DNA of 64,000 nt, taken from the NCBI RefSeq assembly GCF_037138995.1, contig NZ_JBAXHI010000017.1:17816-81815 (forward strand). Reading direction: 5' to 3'. Positions 42,608 to 51,750 of the stretch are shown piece by piece. Each line of letters opens with the position of its first letter. The first letter of the stretch is position 1. Position numbers and translations under genes: made by a program. Source of the DNA: Chlorohelix sp037138995 (lineage in GTDB: Bacteria; Chloroflexota; Chloroflexia; Chloroheliales; Chloroheliaceae). The notes under the pieces were generated by a model. That model had not been told where the DNA came from and did no database searches. It was given only the letters and a program-made list of their open reading frames with translations.

Positions 42608-43984
42608 ATGTTATACGGTCTGGACTTTGGCACCAGCAACTCCACCATTTCACTCTTTTCCGAAGCCGAAAAGCGGATTATTACAATACCGGTTGAGCAA
42701 AGGCATGAACGCGCCGATATTATCAACACCTTAATTTACATCGGGCGGGATGGCAGACAGTTGATTGGGCGTGAAGCCAGCGATGCCTATTTTAAAGATA
42801 ACGTTGGGCGTGAAGTAGTCAAATCAATGGTCAATACAGGCGAAACCTTCAAGAGCTATGTTTCGGTAATGGGTGAAGTAACCGAGTCTATTGTAATTGA
42901 AGTTGATGCCGGAATACCGGGACGTTTTTTTCAGTCCATCAAATCTTTTCTGGGTGATGAATTTTACTCTGGGACTGAAATCTGGGGTAAATTCATGAGC
43001 ATTGAGGAATTAGTGGCGCTCTTTCTAGGAGAGTTAAAAAAACGTGCCGATAGCTATAACGGACAAGCGATAGATGGGGTGGTATTGGGTCGCCCGGTTT
43101 TCTTTTCACCGGATGGCATAGGTGACGAAATCGCGCAGGAGCGTTTACGCAAGGGCGCAGAGCTTGCCGGATTTAAAGAAATCCATTTCCAATATGAGCC
43201 GGTAGCAGCAGCCCTGCATTATGAGAAAGATATGGCACAACAGGAAGAATTTGTGCTGGTCTTCGATTTTGGCGGCGGCACGCTCGATACTACTGTTATT
43301 CGGGTTAACCCTGAGCGTATAAACGAGGGGAACAGGCGTGATGATATTTTGGCTACCAGCGGGCGCGTAATCGGCGGTAATACGCTGGACGAAGAAATAA
43401 TGGAGCAACGCCTGTTTAAATATTTCGGAGAGAACGCGCTTTGGAGTGAGCAGCGCTTACGTTTGCCTAGCTATATCTTCGGTATGCTACGACATTGGTA
43501 CACAATTCCTAACCTTCAGGTCAAGCGCATTTACGCTTTTCTGGAGGATATAAGCCGAATGACTGACGGACGTAAACAGATAAAGGCGTTGGATTGCCTG
43601 ATACGCAAAAACTACGGCTTTGCCCTTTATCAGGAAATTGAACGAGCTAAAGTTATACTTTCGAGCGAATGGGAAACCCGTATCACCTTCTTTGAGGAGG
43701 CAATTGCTATTGATGAATATCTCAGCCGTATCAACTTTGAAACCATAATCACCGGATATTTGAAAAAAATTGAACATTGTATTGATGAAACGCTGACACA
43801 AGCCGGAATCAAGCCTGAGCAAATACAGGCGGTGTTGCGAACTGGCGGTAGTAGCAATATCCCGGCGGTACAAAAGTTGCTGGAAAGGAAATTTGGACGG
43901 CGCACGCTACGTTTTCAAGACGCTTTCGCCAGTGTTGCCAGCGGATTAGGCATTGCCGCAGCACACGGTACATGGTTTGACTGA
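42608..43984 (+). CDS. Hsp70-family chaperone-like ATPase (YegD-like)
   Basis: 458 residues. The actin/Hsp70 ATPase blocks are visible: MLYGLDFGTSNSTISLF (phosphate 1), VLGRPVFF, FQYEPVAAALHYE, VFDFGGGTLDTTVI (phosphate 2) and VLRTGGSSNIPAVQKLLERKFG (adenosine, followed by GLGIAAA). There is no classical peptide-binding domain, so it is of the short YegD type. The start ATG at 42608 follows GGAAGG; a longer frame from 42503 lacks family similarity. It converges with the tetR gene with a 1-bp gap. Confidence 0.88.
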   Translation: MLYGLDFGTSNSTISLFSEAEKRIITIPVEQRHERADIINTLIYIGRDGRQLIGREASDAYFKDNVGREVVKSMVNTGETFKSYVSVMGEVTESIVIEVDAGIPGRFFQSIKSFLGDEFYSGTEIWGKFMSIEELVALFLGELKKRADSYNGQAIDGVVLGRPVFFSPDGIGDEIAQERLRKGAELAGFKEIHFQYEPVAAALHYEKDMAQQEEFVLVFDFGGGTLDTTVIRVNPERINEGNRRDDILATSGRVIGGNTLDEEIMEQRLFKYFGENALWSEQRLRLPSYIFGMLRHWYTIPNLQVKRIYAFLEDISRMTDGRKQIKALDCLIRKNYGFALYQEIERAKVILSSEWETRITFFEEAIAIDEYLSRINFETIITGYLKKIEHCIDETLTQAGIKPEQIQAVLRTGGSSNIPAVQKLLERKFGRRTLRFQDAFASVASGLGIAAAHGTWFD

Positions 43985-43985
43985 A

Positions 43986-44624
43986 TTACTTTCTATCAGG
44001 ACTTAATCCAAAAAGAAGGTTTGAAATCATTTCCTTGATAAATTGATCCCGATGCAAGGGTTCATTGGGTGTAATTCTTTGGGATTCTCTAACAATTGGT
44101 AACATCAAGCTCGTCATCGTACCAAAAAATTGCGTCAGGATTACTCCGGTATGGCAGCGCCGCAACTTTCCTTGCTCCATCATTGCATAGAGATAGTCAT
44201 TAGTAGGGATTACAAAGGCAGAAACTATAACATGCGCCACCAACTGGGTAATTTCAGGTTTTTTGAAGCCCTCTGTAAGATTTATCTGGAATAGACTGGC
44301 AATCACTCGGTCTCGCATCAAATTCATGTAGATACTGGCTACCACCTGCAAGAATTGCTCAGGCGGCAGGTGCATTGAGGCGCGAATGTGGGTTCCCACG
44401 TCTTCCAATCCGGCAGCTTGCTGCATAACAGCAGTAAAAAGAGCTTCCTTGCTTTCAAAATAGTGGTAAATTAGCTGAGGGCTAAAATTCCCGCCCTTTT
44501 GCTTCATTTCCTCCGCTATTAGCCGGTTACTCGTACCCTCATACCCATTTTTTACAAAGGCTTGGGTAGCAGCTTGCACAATCTCTGCTTTTCGTTCCCC
44601 AAAATTCTTATCAGTTCGTGCCAT
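43986..44624 (-). CDS. TetR/AcrR-family transcriptional regulator
   Basis: 212 residues. The N-terminal helix-turn-helix region reads IVQAATQAFVKNGYEG, SNRLIAEEMKQKGGNFSPQLIYHYFESKEALF (helix, turn and recognition helix, longer than usual by a few residues around QKGGNFS). The C-terminal part is a helical ligand-binding domain. A perfect operator-like palindrome overlaps its own transcription start (44644-44671), so it is likely autoregulated. The target genes are not evident; nearest neighbours are an Hsp70-like protein and a DNA methylase. Confidence 0.9.
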   Translation of the reverse strand: MARTDKNFGERKAEIVQAATQAFVKNGYEGTSNRLIAEEMKQKGGNFSPQLIYHYFESKEALFTAVMQQAAGLEDVGTHIRASMHLPPEQFLQVVASIYMNLMRDRVIASLFQINLTEGFKKPEITQLVAHVIVSAFVIPTNDYLYAMMEQGKLRRCHTGVILTQFFGTMTSLMLPIVRESQRITPNEPLHRDQFIKEMISNLLFGLSPDRK

Positions 44625-44643
44625 CTTTAAACCGCCTTTCTCT

Positions 44644-44671
44644 TAAATTTACTTACTAATCAGTAAATTTA
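44644..44671. promoter_or_regulatory. TetR-type operator
   Basis: TAAATTTACT and AGTAAATTTA are perfect 10-bp arms around 8 bp. Inside lies TTACTAATCAGTAA, a 5-4-5 site common for TetR/AcrR repressors. It begins 8 bp after the -10 box of the tetR promoter, where it would block initiation. Confidence 0.75.
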
Positions 44672-44678
44672 TACTTCC

Positions 44679-44707
44679 ATTTTACCCTAGATACTTCTTA
44701 TAGTCAA
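44679..44707 (-). promoter_or_regulatory. Promoter of the tetR gene
   Basis: Minus-strand TTGACT (44702-44707), 17-nt spacer, TAAAAT (44679-44684). The operator is directly downstream. Confidence 0.75.
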
Positions 44708-44815
44708 TAATTCTTCTCCTTTTGTGAAAAGCTGATACTGCTGGCGAACTATCCTCAAATTCAGAAAAGCCCACAGGAAGCGGGTTTAAGCGGGGCTATT
44801 AGTACCGACAAACTG

Positions 44816-46858
44816 CTAGAGCATTTGCTCTATCGTCTCGATTTCAGAGGGCGTTAGTTCATAAAGGGCATAGCTTATTTCGGCGGTTGTGCTTGTATCA
44901 AGCTTAGCCTCGAAAAGCTGCGGGAATTGCTTGAACCTTTCAGGGAACGGTAGTGCTAATTTTTTAACGGGGTTGGCGTAATAATCATACTGCCCACCGC
45001 CCACCTGTTTGCTATAACTCCGAAATTGCCATGTGGATAGGGACGTATTCAGAAAATGCGCCGCTGCTTGCTCAAATAGCAACCCTTTCGGCGCGATTCC
45101 CTCTTTCGCCGCGTCATTAAATACTACTGAAATCACATCGGTGCTGAAATAGAATTGGCGAGTGTCCAGCGCAAAGCGATTTCGAGGGGCTTTGTAGGGC
45201 GTTATCAACTTGGCAGAGGCTTCAAAGAGAGCGCAAGTCCTCGCCCATTGCAATTCATACCAAGGGAAGGGTTGGCGATAACGCAACCGTTGCTCAAGTT
45301 GCTGCCGGAATTGCATAAGATAGGAGGCAGTAGCAGGGTAATCTAGTAGGCTCACTCCCGCTTCAAGATATATCAAAAACAGGTCGTCATTCCATTCCAC
45401 TATACCGGGTGGCACAATCTGCCCGTTCTTTATGGCAGGTTTGACCACTTCTGCCTCTAACCCACGCGCAATTTCAGCCGTAACCATAAAAGCCGCATCC
45501 AGTCCGGTTTGCACTCCGGTGCGACACTCAGCAACATGCTCTAGCAAAACGGATTGCTCCCGAATTTTTGCCAAAAGCATTTCTTCCTGTGGCATCCGGC
45601 GCAACCATGCCCAAGGAGCGCTGCCGAGTTTGCGTTGCTCCACCATCTTTTCATTTTCACCCACGCAATAGGTAAGCTCATGTGCAGGAGCGGGCGGTTT
45701 CTTTTCCAGAAATAGCAGGCAATTATCCACCTCTGCCTCGCTGAAAAGACGTTGCCCTCGCATATCTTCCAGCTTTATTACCGTCACGCTTTGCGCCAGC
45801 CATTCTCGCAAACGCGCCCCAAAAGCCGCTTCTTGCCAGAATCGGGCAGTAATAAAGCCCAAACGCCCACCCGCTTTGAGAATATCAATACCGCGACATA
45901 AAAAGTAATAGAGCATATCGGCTTTCAGGTTATACGCTTGCGGGTAAGCGTAATTGAAATAGGCTTTTTCAACGCCGCTGTAATCGTTAAAACCGATATA
46001 GGGCGGGTTTCCAAGCGCAACCGCAAAACCGCCTTGCTCGAATACTTCCAGCCATTCCTCACGCCAATTGAAAGGCATTAAGCTTGCCAGATATGCGCCA
46101 TCGCCGGGATTATCAAAAAGGTCAAGGTTTTTCAGTTTCTCCGGCGAGTCAGAAATTATCGCGTTTCCGCTCCTAATATGGTGTGCTAACATAAGCAGGG
46201 TTTCGAGGGATTGTTGCCCTTCCAGTTCGTACAGACGCATAAATAAGGTAAGCCGGGCAAGGTCGGCAGCATCGGGGTTTAAATCCAGTCCATAAAGCTT
46301 TTCCGCCAGTTTATGGGGGGCTGTACAGGATTCTAACTCGCACAGCTTATCCAGAGCCGTTAGCAAAAACACCCCACCCCCGCAAGCCGGGTCTATAATC
46401 GCCCCAACCGGCGCATCCTGCATGGTTTGTTCGGTAATATAAGCTGCCAGCGCCAGAGGCGTATAAAAAGACCCTGCCCGTTTGCGCTTCGATTCTCCTG
46501 CTTTCTCCATTTGTAGATTCGCGAGACTCTTAGCATTTAAAAGCGGCGGCTTTAATTGCGTTATCTCTAGCGCAATTTCTTCTGGGCAAGCCTTCGCAAT
46601 TTTAAGACATTCGAGCGGGTAAACTTCTTCAGGCTCATAGCCTTCCAACGCAATCCCTAACACGCGCCGTGCGATTTGCGCCAACACTACATGGGCAGAG
46701 TCGTTTCTATCAGCCTCTTGCGGCAACCGCTTCTGTCTCTTTAAGGGTGATAATTGCGAGAGAGGGTGAATTCTGCCGGATATGCTCTTACCTAACAGCA
46801 AATTTAGCCAGCGGTTAGCGCACGCCTGTAAATCCGCGTTGCTGCTTATAGGTGGCAT
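44816..46858 (-). CDS. Eco57I-type N6-adenine DNA methyltransferase
   Basis: 680 residues from ATG 46858. After an N-terminal helical part, GSFYTPLALAAYITEQ is followed by the SAM-binding motif I IIDPACGGGVFLL, and motif IV is GNPPYIGF (NPPY, N6-adenine type). The second half, with FITARFWQEAAFG and a TaqI-like target-recognition region, ends in PFPERFKQFPQLFEA. No nuclease motif of the PD-(D/E)XK type is apparent, and it is shorter than type IIG restriction-methylases (about 1000), so it may be methylation only. The start codon comes one base after the kinase stop (TAACATG), without its own ribosome site. Translation is thus coupled to the kinase gene. Confidence 0.88.
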   Translation of the reverse strand: MPPISSNADLQACANRWLNLLLGKSISGRIHPLSQLSPLKRQKRLPQEADRNDSAHVVLAQIARRVLGIALEGYEPEEVYPLECLKIAKACPEEIALEITQLKPPLLNAKSLANLQMEKAGESKRKRAGSFYTPLALAAYITEQTMQDAPVGAIIDPACGGGVFLLTALDKLCELESCTAPHKLAEKLYGLDLNPDAADLARLTLFMRLYELEGQQSLETLLMLAHHIRSGNAIISDSPEKLKNLDLFDNPGDGAYLASLMPFNWREEWLEVFEQGGFAVALGNPPYIGFNDYSGVEKAYFNYAYPQAYNLKADMLYYFLCRGIDILKAGGRLGFITARFWQEAAFGARLREWLAQSVTVIKLEDMRGQRLFSEAEVDNCLLFLEKKPPAPAHELTYCVGENEKMVEQRKLGSAPWAWLRRMPQEEMLLAKIREQSVLLEHVAECRTGVQTGLDAAFMVTAEIARGLEAEVVKPAIKNGQIVPPGIVEWNDDLFLIYLEAGVSLLDYPATASYLMQFRQQLEQRLRYRQPFPWYELQWARTCALFEASAKLITPYKAPRNRFALDTRQFYFSTDVISVVFNDAAKEGIAPKGLLFEQAAAHFLNTSLSTWQFRSYSKQVGGGQYDYYANPVKKLALPFPERFKQFPQLFEAKLDTSTTAEISYALYELTPSEIETIEQML

Positions 46859-46859
46859 G

Positions 46860-49196
46860 TTAAGGAGTAGAGGTGGCTGGCGATGGAGTTGTAGTAGTCG
46901 CAACTGTTGTGGTAGGCGCAGCGGTAGTTGCGGCAGGGGTAGTCCCGCTGGTGGTGGCAACGGCGGTAGTTGGAGAGGGCGTGGCGCTAACCGGAGGAGT
47001 GGTTGTCACAACGGTGGTTGCGGCAACCGTAGTGGTAGTGACAATCGCAGTAGTTCGCACAACGGTAGTAGTAGTCGGCGCAGCAGTGGTAGCTTTGGCA
47101 ACTATTTTGAAAGGAATCGGACCTGTTACGATTTTATCGTTAAATTTTATCACTAAATCATAATTAGCAGGTAAAATATAAGTCAAAGGCTTGGCAAAAG
47201 AGATAATTCCGTCTGATTGCGTAAGTTTGGTTTTATCTGTTAGGAAAGCTTGGTTCACGCCACGCACCCTGAATTCCAGTGTCAATTCTTCACCGGGTTT
47301 GCCATCGCTGATTTGCATTATGAAGTACAGGGTATCGCTTGGCTCGAAAGTATCTATATTTGTACCGTTCAAACCACCGCTATAACTTTTTGCCAATAAC
47401 GATTTAACCACTACCGGAATTTTTGGCTCGGCAGTAGCAGTTGGGGGTAATGCCGTAGCGGTTGAAAGTGGCGTAGCTGTGGGCTGAGCGGTGGCTGTTA
47501 ATGCTGCAAAAAACGCGGCAGTCGCCTCTATATTTGGCGTAACGGTCGGAATATCTGACAGAGCAGTAGAACTCACGCCAACAGTATTTGTAGCAATCGC
47601 CGCTGTTGAAGCAATCACAGTTTTGTTATTGCTCTGTCCGTTGATAATGAAAAAGCCAGAAATGACCAACACAGCGCCCAAAATAAAAATCGCAATTATA
47701 CCGAGTAACGCCCATTGTATTTGCAATTTGGGTTTATAGGGGGGCAAGATTGTAGGAATATCTTTTTCTAAGGGATGTTCTTGTACAAAGGTTTCTGGAA
47801 TTTGCGAGTTCTGGTTAGCATAGCCGTCCTTACCGAATTCCCCTGTTGGTATCCTATTATTTGCAGCGCCATTTCCCCCTAAATTCTCGTAACCTTGCTC
47901 AACATTACCGGATAAAATTTGTGAGTTTGGAGTTGGGTTTAGTTCGCGTTGTGAGTTCAGATAGTGAGCGTTAGCATAGTGGGGTAAATTCCCGTAGTCG
48001 GCAGCAGACCCATTTCGGGAGAACTCTGCTCCAATAGGTTTATCCGCGGGTTGCTGTGATGCGGCGTTAATTACAGCCACCTTTGCCCTATCCGAAATAG
48101 CGGGTTTTGATTGGGAGGGAGGGTTGCTGGTATCAGGTTCTTTTACCGGATACGCCAGTTCTTCATCATCTGGACTAAGCCATTTTTGCGCGAATTCTCG
48201 ATGTTCTACAGCTTCAAGGTAGGCATCTTCGATAGACAACACTCTATCATAAGCTTTTATGGCGACAAGCCATTTGCCAATATTGAAAGCAGCTTCAGCT
48301 TCAGCGTAGGCTTTATCTCGCTCATTTTCAAGCAAGGTACGCACCCTGTTTAAGGCTGTACTCACATCATCGGCGCTGCTATAGCGTTCTTTTGGTTCTT
48401 TTTCAAGGCATCTTAGTACCACTGCATTTAGCATGGGCGGACAGTAGGAATTATATTTGCTTGGTTTGTCGGGAGTACGCTCGCGCACGAGCTTGAAGTT
48501 GTAAGCCATCGTATCGTAGTCAAAATCGCTTTTGACGGCGCGGAAGGGCAGATAATAGCGTCCAGTTATAGCAGCGTATAGGGTTGCCCCAACCGAATAA
48601 ATATCGGCAGCAGGGGTAATGCGATTATCTCCACGTGCTTGTTCTGGAGCCATATAGTTTATTGTACCCAAATTCGAGCCGCTAACCGTTAGATCGGCTT
48701 CGCGCCCTTCATGGGGTTGGTGGGCTATCCCGAAATCGCTTATCTTGGCATGTCCATCGAAAGTTAGCAGGATATTGCTGGGCTTCACGTCACGATGCAC
48801 AATCCTGAGACGGTGAGCAGCGGTAAGACCATTACATACTTCTGCCATTAGGATAACAGATTGCAATAGCGGAAGCTTACTTTTGCTCTTGATTAGCTCG
48901 GTCAAGTTGCCGCCGCTAATAAATTGCATAACATAAGCGTTTTCGTCACGCAGCAAATCGGTTAAATGTACAATGTTGGGATGTTCGCTAAGACTGGCAA
49001 GCGCTTGCCATTCTGTTTCAAACAGGCGACGCGCTTTGGGGTTCGACTCATCGGCGGAGAATTGTTCATGTAGTTGTTTTACTACCACATCTCGATTTAC
49101 CAATAAATCGCGGGCGCGATAAGCAATCCCGAAACCGCCCCGCCCGATTTCTTCTAGTATCTGATATCGATTGCGAACAACTCCCTTGAGAGGCAT
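46860..49196 (-). CDS. Membrane-bound serine/threonine protein kinase with Thr-rich outer tail
   Basis: 778 residues. Kinase domain about 10-270: IGRGGFGIAY (P loop), Lys40, HRDVKPSN with Asp136, DFG at 154-156, and APEQARG (APE). A TPR-like stretch (about 300-345) and a long low-complexity linker lead to one membrane helix (about 493-515, LLGIIAIFILGAVLVISG). The outer part has a beta domain (about 590-690) and ends in about 80 residues made almost entirely of Thr, Ala, Val and Pro. This architecture fits a Gram-positive-type Hanks kinase sensing something outside the membrane, but PASTA domains are absent. The stop codon abuts the methylase start. Confidence 0.92.
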   Translation of the reverse strand: MPLKGVVRNRYQILEEIGRGGFGIAYRARDLLVNRDVVVKQLHEQFSADESNPKARRLFETEWQALASLSEHPNIVHLTDLLRDENAYVMQFISGGNLTELIKSKSKLPLLQSVILMAEVCNGLTAAHRLRIVHRDVKPSNILLTFDGHAKISDFGIAHQPHEGREADLTVSGSNLGTINYMAPEQARGDNRITPAADIYSVGATLYAAITGRYYLPFRAVKSDFDYDTMAYNFKLVRERTPDKPSKYNSYCPPMLNAVVLRCLEKEPKERYSSADDVSTALNRVRTLLENERDKAYAEAEAAFNIGKWLVAIKAYDRVLSIEDAYLEAVEHREFAQKWLSPDDEELAYPVKEPDTSNPPSQSKPAISDRAKVAVINAASQQPADKPIGAEFSRNGSAADYGNLPHYANAHYLNSQRELNPTPNSQILSGNVEQGYENLGGNGAANNRIPTGEFGKDGYANQNSQIPETFVQEHPLEKDIPTILPPYKPKLQIQWALLGIIAIFILGAVLVISGFFIINGQSNNKTVIASTAAIATNTVGVSSTALSDIPTVTPNIEATAAFFAALTATAQPTATPLSTATALPPTATAEPKIPVVVKSLLAKSYSGGLNGTNIDTFEPSDTLYFIMQISDGKPGEELTLEFRVRGVNQAFLTDKTKLTQSDGIISFAKPLTYILPANYDLVIKFNDKIVTGPIPFKIVAKATTAAPTTTTVVRTTAIVTTTTVAATTVVTTTPPVSATPSPTTAVATTSGTTPAATTAAPTTTVATTTTPSPATSTP

Positions 49197-49362
49197 AGAT
49201 ATATAAACCGAACCAAAATGCTAAAACATATGATTAGAACTCAATTCACCCTTTCGTGCCGCACTATAGGCATGTCAGGAGAATAGTAGTTTATCACCAC
49301 TTAACTATAAAAATATAACATTATGGTAATTAACGCAATAAAGTATATCACATCCATCATGC

Positions 49363-49407
49363 AAAAAAGGGCAAATAATTTGAAATTATTCACGTAGTCT
49401 TTTTGCC
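49363..49407 (-). terminator. Probable terminator after the two-component operon
   Basis: On the minus strand GGCAAA and TTTGCC enclose a region that includes an 8-1-8 palindrome (AATAATTT-C-AAATTATT), followed by CTTTTTT. It lies about 100 bp after the sensor kinase gene. The rest of 49197-49506 is AT-rich and shows no gene. Confidence 0.45.
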
Positions 49408-49506
49408 AAATTATTCTGCTTGAATACGCTTCCATGAATATTTGCGTTTGTAGCAAGTAGGGAGGGCTGAAGTTGCGCTCCTAGCTAGAGGTTATCCGCT
49501 ATTAGC

Positions 49507-50868
49507 TTAAACCGCGATAGCATGCGATACGGGTATAGAGGGTAATTTGAACATTACCCGCGTTCCCTGACCGATTTCACTTTCCAAGCGGATTTCGCCT
49601 CCCATCGCCTGAATGGCATCTCGCGTGATTGCCAGCCCTAATCCTGTTCCGCCTGTTCCCCGATCGCGGCTCTTATCCACCCTATAAAACCGCTCAAACA
49701 CGAATGGCTGGTGTTCATGAGCAATACCGCAACCGTTATCGCGTACCTCAAAATAAACCTGTCGTTCTTTTGTCAATTCTTTGACTTCGATTCGGATTTC
49801 CCCTCCTACCGGAGTGTATCGCAATGAGTTATCAATCAGATTACTCAAGATATGGCTTAAGGCTTCGGGGTTAGCATACACATGGGGTGAAGGTTGGATT
49901 ACATCGAGGCTAAGACTGATGTTTTTTTCTTTCGCCGCATGCCGGAAGCGATTTATAATGAGTTGTAACTCAGGTTCTACTTCAAATTCTTCCGGTCTGA
50001 CCGTTTCCAATGACTGCTCGTTATTAATCCATTCGCGCATCGAGTTGACCATTGACGACATGTGCTGTACTTCCAGCAATATATGGTCATAAATATTGTT
50101 TCTTCTGACTGAATCGGTAACAAGTCCATCCCGCAAAACTTCAGTATAGCCCTGCACACTACTCAAAGGAGTACGCAATTCGTGGGATAAATCTGCAACT
50201 AGGTCTTTACGCTTTTGCTGAGTCAAGCGCAAAGCTTTACTCATTTTGTTAAAACTGGCTGCCAACCTCCCTAAGTCGTCCTTGCCTTCAGGTGTTATTA
50301 GTAGGTTATAATTGCCATCCGCTATGCGTTCGCTGGCTTGTTCGAGTTTGCGAAGTGGACTAATTACAGTGCGCGAAAGCAAAAAGCCAAGCACAATTGC
50401 AAACAGGGCGGAAATTCCAGAGGCAATCATAATTGAATTATACATAGGGCTGGTAACATAGCCCGGAAGGCTATCATCTCTGATTTTATACGCAACTCCC
50501 GTGTTTGGATTCTGATTTTGGTTGTTTGACACAACTAACCCCCCCGACTGGATGGGCCAACCGCTATCGGCTGCCGCCTGCCGGATTCTATCCTGATCCA
50601 CCTGTGGACTACGAATGCTTTGCCGCACCTGCGCTAATTGCGCCTCCGCCGTAAGCTCAGGGTTACTAATAATAGTTTTGAGCTTATCAATTATATCGGT
50701 AGCGGGTGGTGGGGTAGCTGTTTGGGACATCACCTTTTCGAGCCGTGATTCAAACTCACGAGTTTGATTATTTATAATTATAAGGAAAACTACTGAGCAA
50801 GCCAAAGATGTAAGGAAAACCATACCGGTCATACTCAAGATGATTTTTACATTCAGGGATAGTCGCAT
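49507..50868 (-). CDS. HAMP-domain sensor histidine kinase (two-component system)
   Basis: 453 residues. Two membrane helices (about 8-31 and 143-163) border an outer sensor loop of about 110 residues. A HAMP domain follows (about 164-218, VISPLRKLEQASERIADGNYN), then HisKA with the phospho-His in ADLSHELRTPLSSVQG, and HATPase boxes NLIDNSLRYTP, VRDNGCGI, RFYRVDKSRDRGTGGTGLGLAI. It starts 3 bp after the stop of the response-regulator gene and has its ribosome site (GAGG) inside that gene, so the pair is made together. The outer loop has no recognised ligand. Confidence 0.93.
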   Translation of the reverse strand: MRLSLNVKIILSMTGMVFLTSLACSVVFLIIINNQTREFESRLEKVMSQTATPPPATDIIDKLKTIISNPELTAEAQLAQVRQSIRSPQVDQDRIRQAAADSGWPIQSGGLVVSNNQNQNPNTGVAYKIRDDSLPGYVTSPMYNSIMIASGISALFAIVLGFLLSRTVISPLRKLEQASERIADGNYNLLITPEGKDDLGRLAASFNKMSKALRLTQQKRKDLVADLSHELRTPLSSVQGYTEVLRDGLVTDSVRRNNIYDHILLEVQHMSSMVNSMREWINNEQSLETVRPEEFEVEPELQLIINRFRHAAKEKNISLSLDVIQPSPHVYANPEALSHILSNLIDNSLRYTPVGGEIRIEVKELTKERQVYFEVRDNGCGIAHEHQPFVFERFYRVDKSRDRGTGGTGLGLAITRDAIQAMGGEIRLESEIGQGTRVMFKLPSIPVSHAIAV

Positions 50869-50871
50869 GCA

Positions 50872-51621
50872 CTACACCGCCTCACGCGAAAGTTTATAAC
50901 CTACACCGTGTATCGTTTCTACCAAATGCGAATTTGGCAATTTTGCCCGTAAATTTGATATATGTACCCCTATTGCTCGCGAGGCAACCAAAGAATCACA
51001 ATCGTAAAGCGCTTCTTCCAGTTCAGTTTTGGTAAAGACGCGACCGGGTTGTTGCGCCAGCGTAGTTAGTAATTCAAATTCTTTATTGGTTAGCGAAGGT
51101 ATTATCTTATTATCAATAGCTACTTCGCGGGTATCAAAATTTATGAAAAGCCTTCCGAGATTAAGCGTTTTTTCAGTTTCAATATTGACAACCTCATCTT
51201 TAGGGCTTTTCTCCAACCGCCGGAATATTACCCTGATACGCGCCATCAACTCGCGCGGACTAAAAGGTTTGGTCAGATAATCGTCCGCCCCTGTTTCAAG
51301 CCCTAACAATTTATCAACCTCATCTATACGCGCTGTAACCATAATTATAGGCACTTCGCTGGTGATGCGAATCTGGCGGCAAACTTCCAATCCATCCATA
51401 CGAGGTAGCATCAAATCAAGCAGCACAAAATCCGGTTGTACCTGCTTAAATAATTCGAGCGCTTCTACTCCATCCCGCGCATGCGTAACTTCATAGCCTT
51501 CGGATTGGCAATAGATTGAGACGTAATCCACAATTCTAGGGTCGTCTTCAACAATTAAAATTCGTTTTTGTTTATGCCCTTGCTGACGCGACGCTGTGGA
51601 ATTATGATAAATGGCAGACAT
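50872..51621 (-). CDS. OmpR/PhoB-family response regulator
   Basis: 249 residues. The receiver domain (about 18-135) has the acidic pair in ILIVEDDPRIVDYV, the phospho-Asp in FVLLDLMLPRMDG, a Thr in IIMVTARID and Lys in DDYLTKPFS. The C-terminal winged helix (about 155-248) shows LTNKEFELLTTLAQQPGRVF and SNLRAKL, ending in VETIHGVGYKL. Its start codon follows AGGGGGGGAA. It is the first gene of a two-gene operon with the HAMP kinase. Confidence 0.94.
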   Translation of the reverse strand: MSAIYHNSTASRQQGHKQKRILIVEDDPRIVDYVSIYCQSEGYEVTHARDGVEALELFKQVQPDFVLLDLMLPRMDGLEVCRQIRITSEVPIIMVTARIDEVDKLLGLETGADDYLTKPFSPRELMARIRVIFRRLEKSPKDEVVNIETEKTLNLGRLFINFDTREVAIDNKIIPSLTNKEFELLTTLAQQPGRVFTKTELEEALYDCDSLVASRAIGVHISNLRAKLPNSHLVETIHGVGYKLSREAV

Positions 51622-51665
51622 TTCCCCCCCTGCCTTAACAACATTTTAAAACGTGAAAAATTACC

Positions 51666-51698
51666 AGGTTATTTTGCATAACCTAATAAGTAATTTTA
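51666..51698 (-). promoter_or_regulatory. Extended -10 promoter and leader hairpin of the two-component operon
   Basis: Minus-strand TGC plus TAAAAT (51693-51698) looks like an extended -10. About 9 bp downstream, AGGTTAT and ATAACCT (51666-51684) form a 7-bp inverted repeat that could be a regulator site. Confidence 0.45.
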
Positions 51699-51750
51699 GC
51701 ACGGAATATTTGTTAATAACGTCGGTTAGATGTAAAGAAAGTGCAAATGC

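Noticed and set aside
46859..46960. Longer methylase start (34 extra Pro/Leu-rich codons)
   Set aside because: The extra part is an out-of-frame reading of the kinase's Thr-rich tail; ATG at 46858 right after the kinase stop is far more likely.
46873..47163. Val/Ala-rich 96-codon plus-strand frame
   Set aside because: It is the complement of the Thr/Ala codon tract at the kinase 3' end; repeat-driven artefact.
49321..49450. AT-rich stretch as a replication-origin-like region
   Set aside because: No DnaA-box cluster or origin-linked genes; better explained as intergenic sequence with a terminator.
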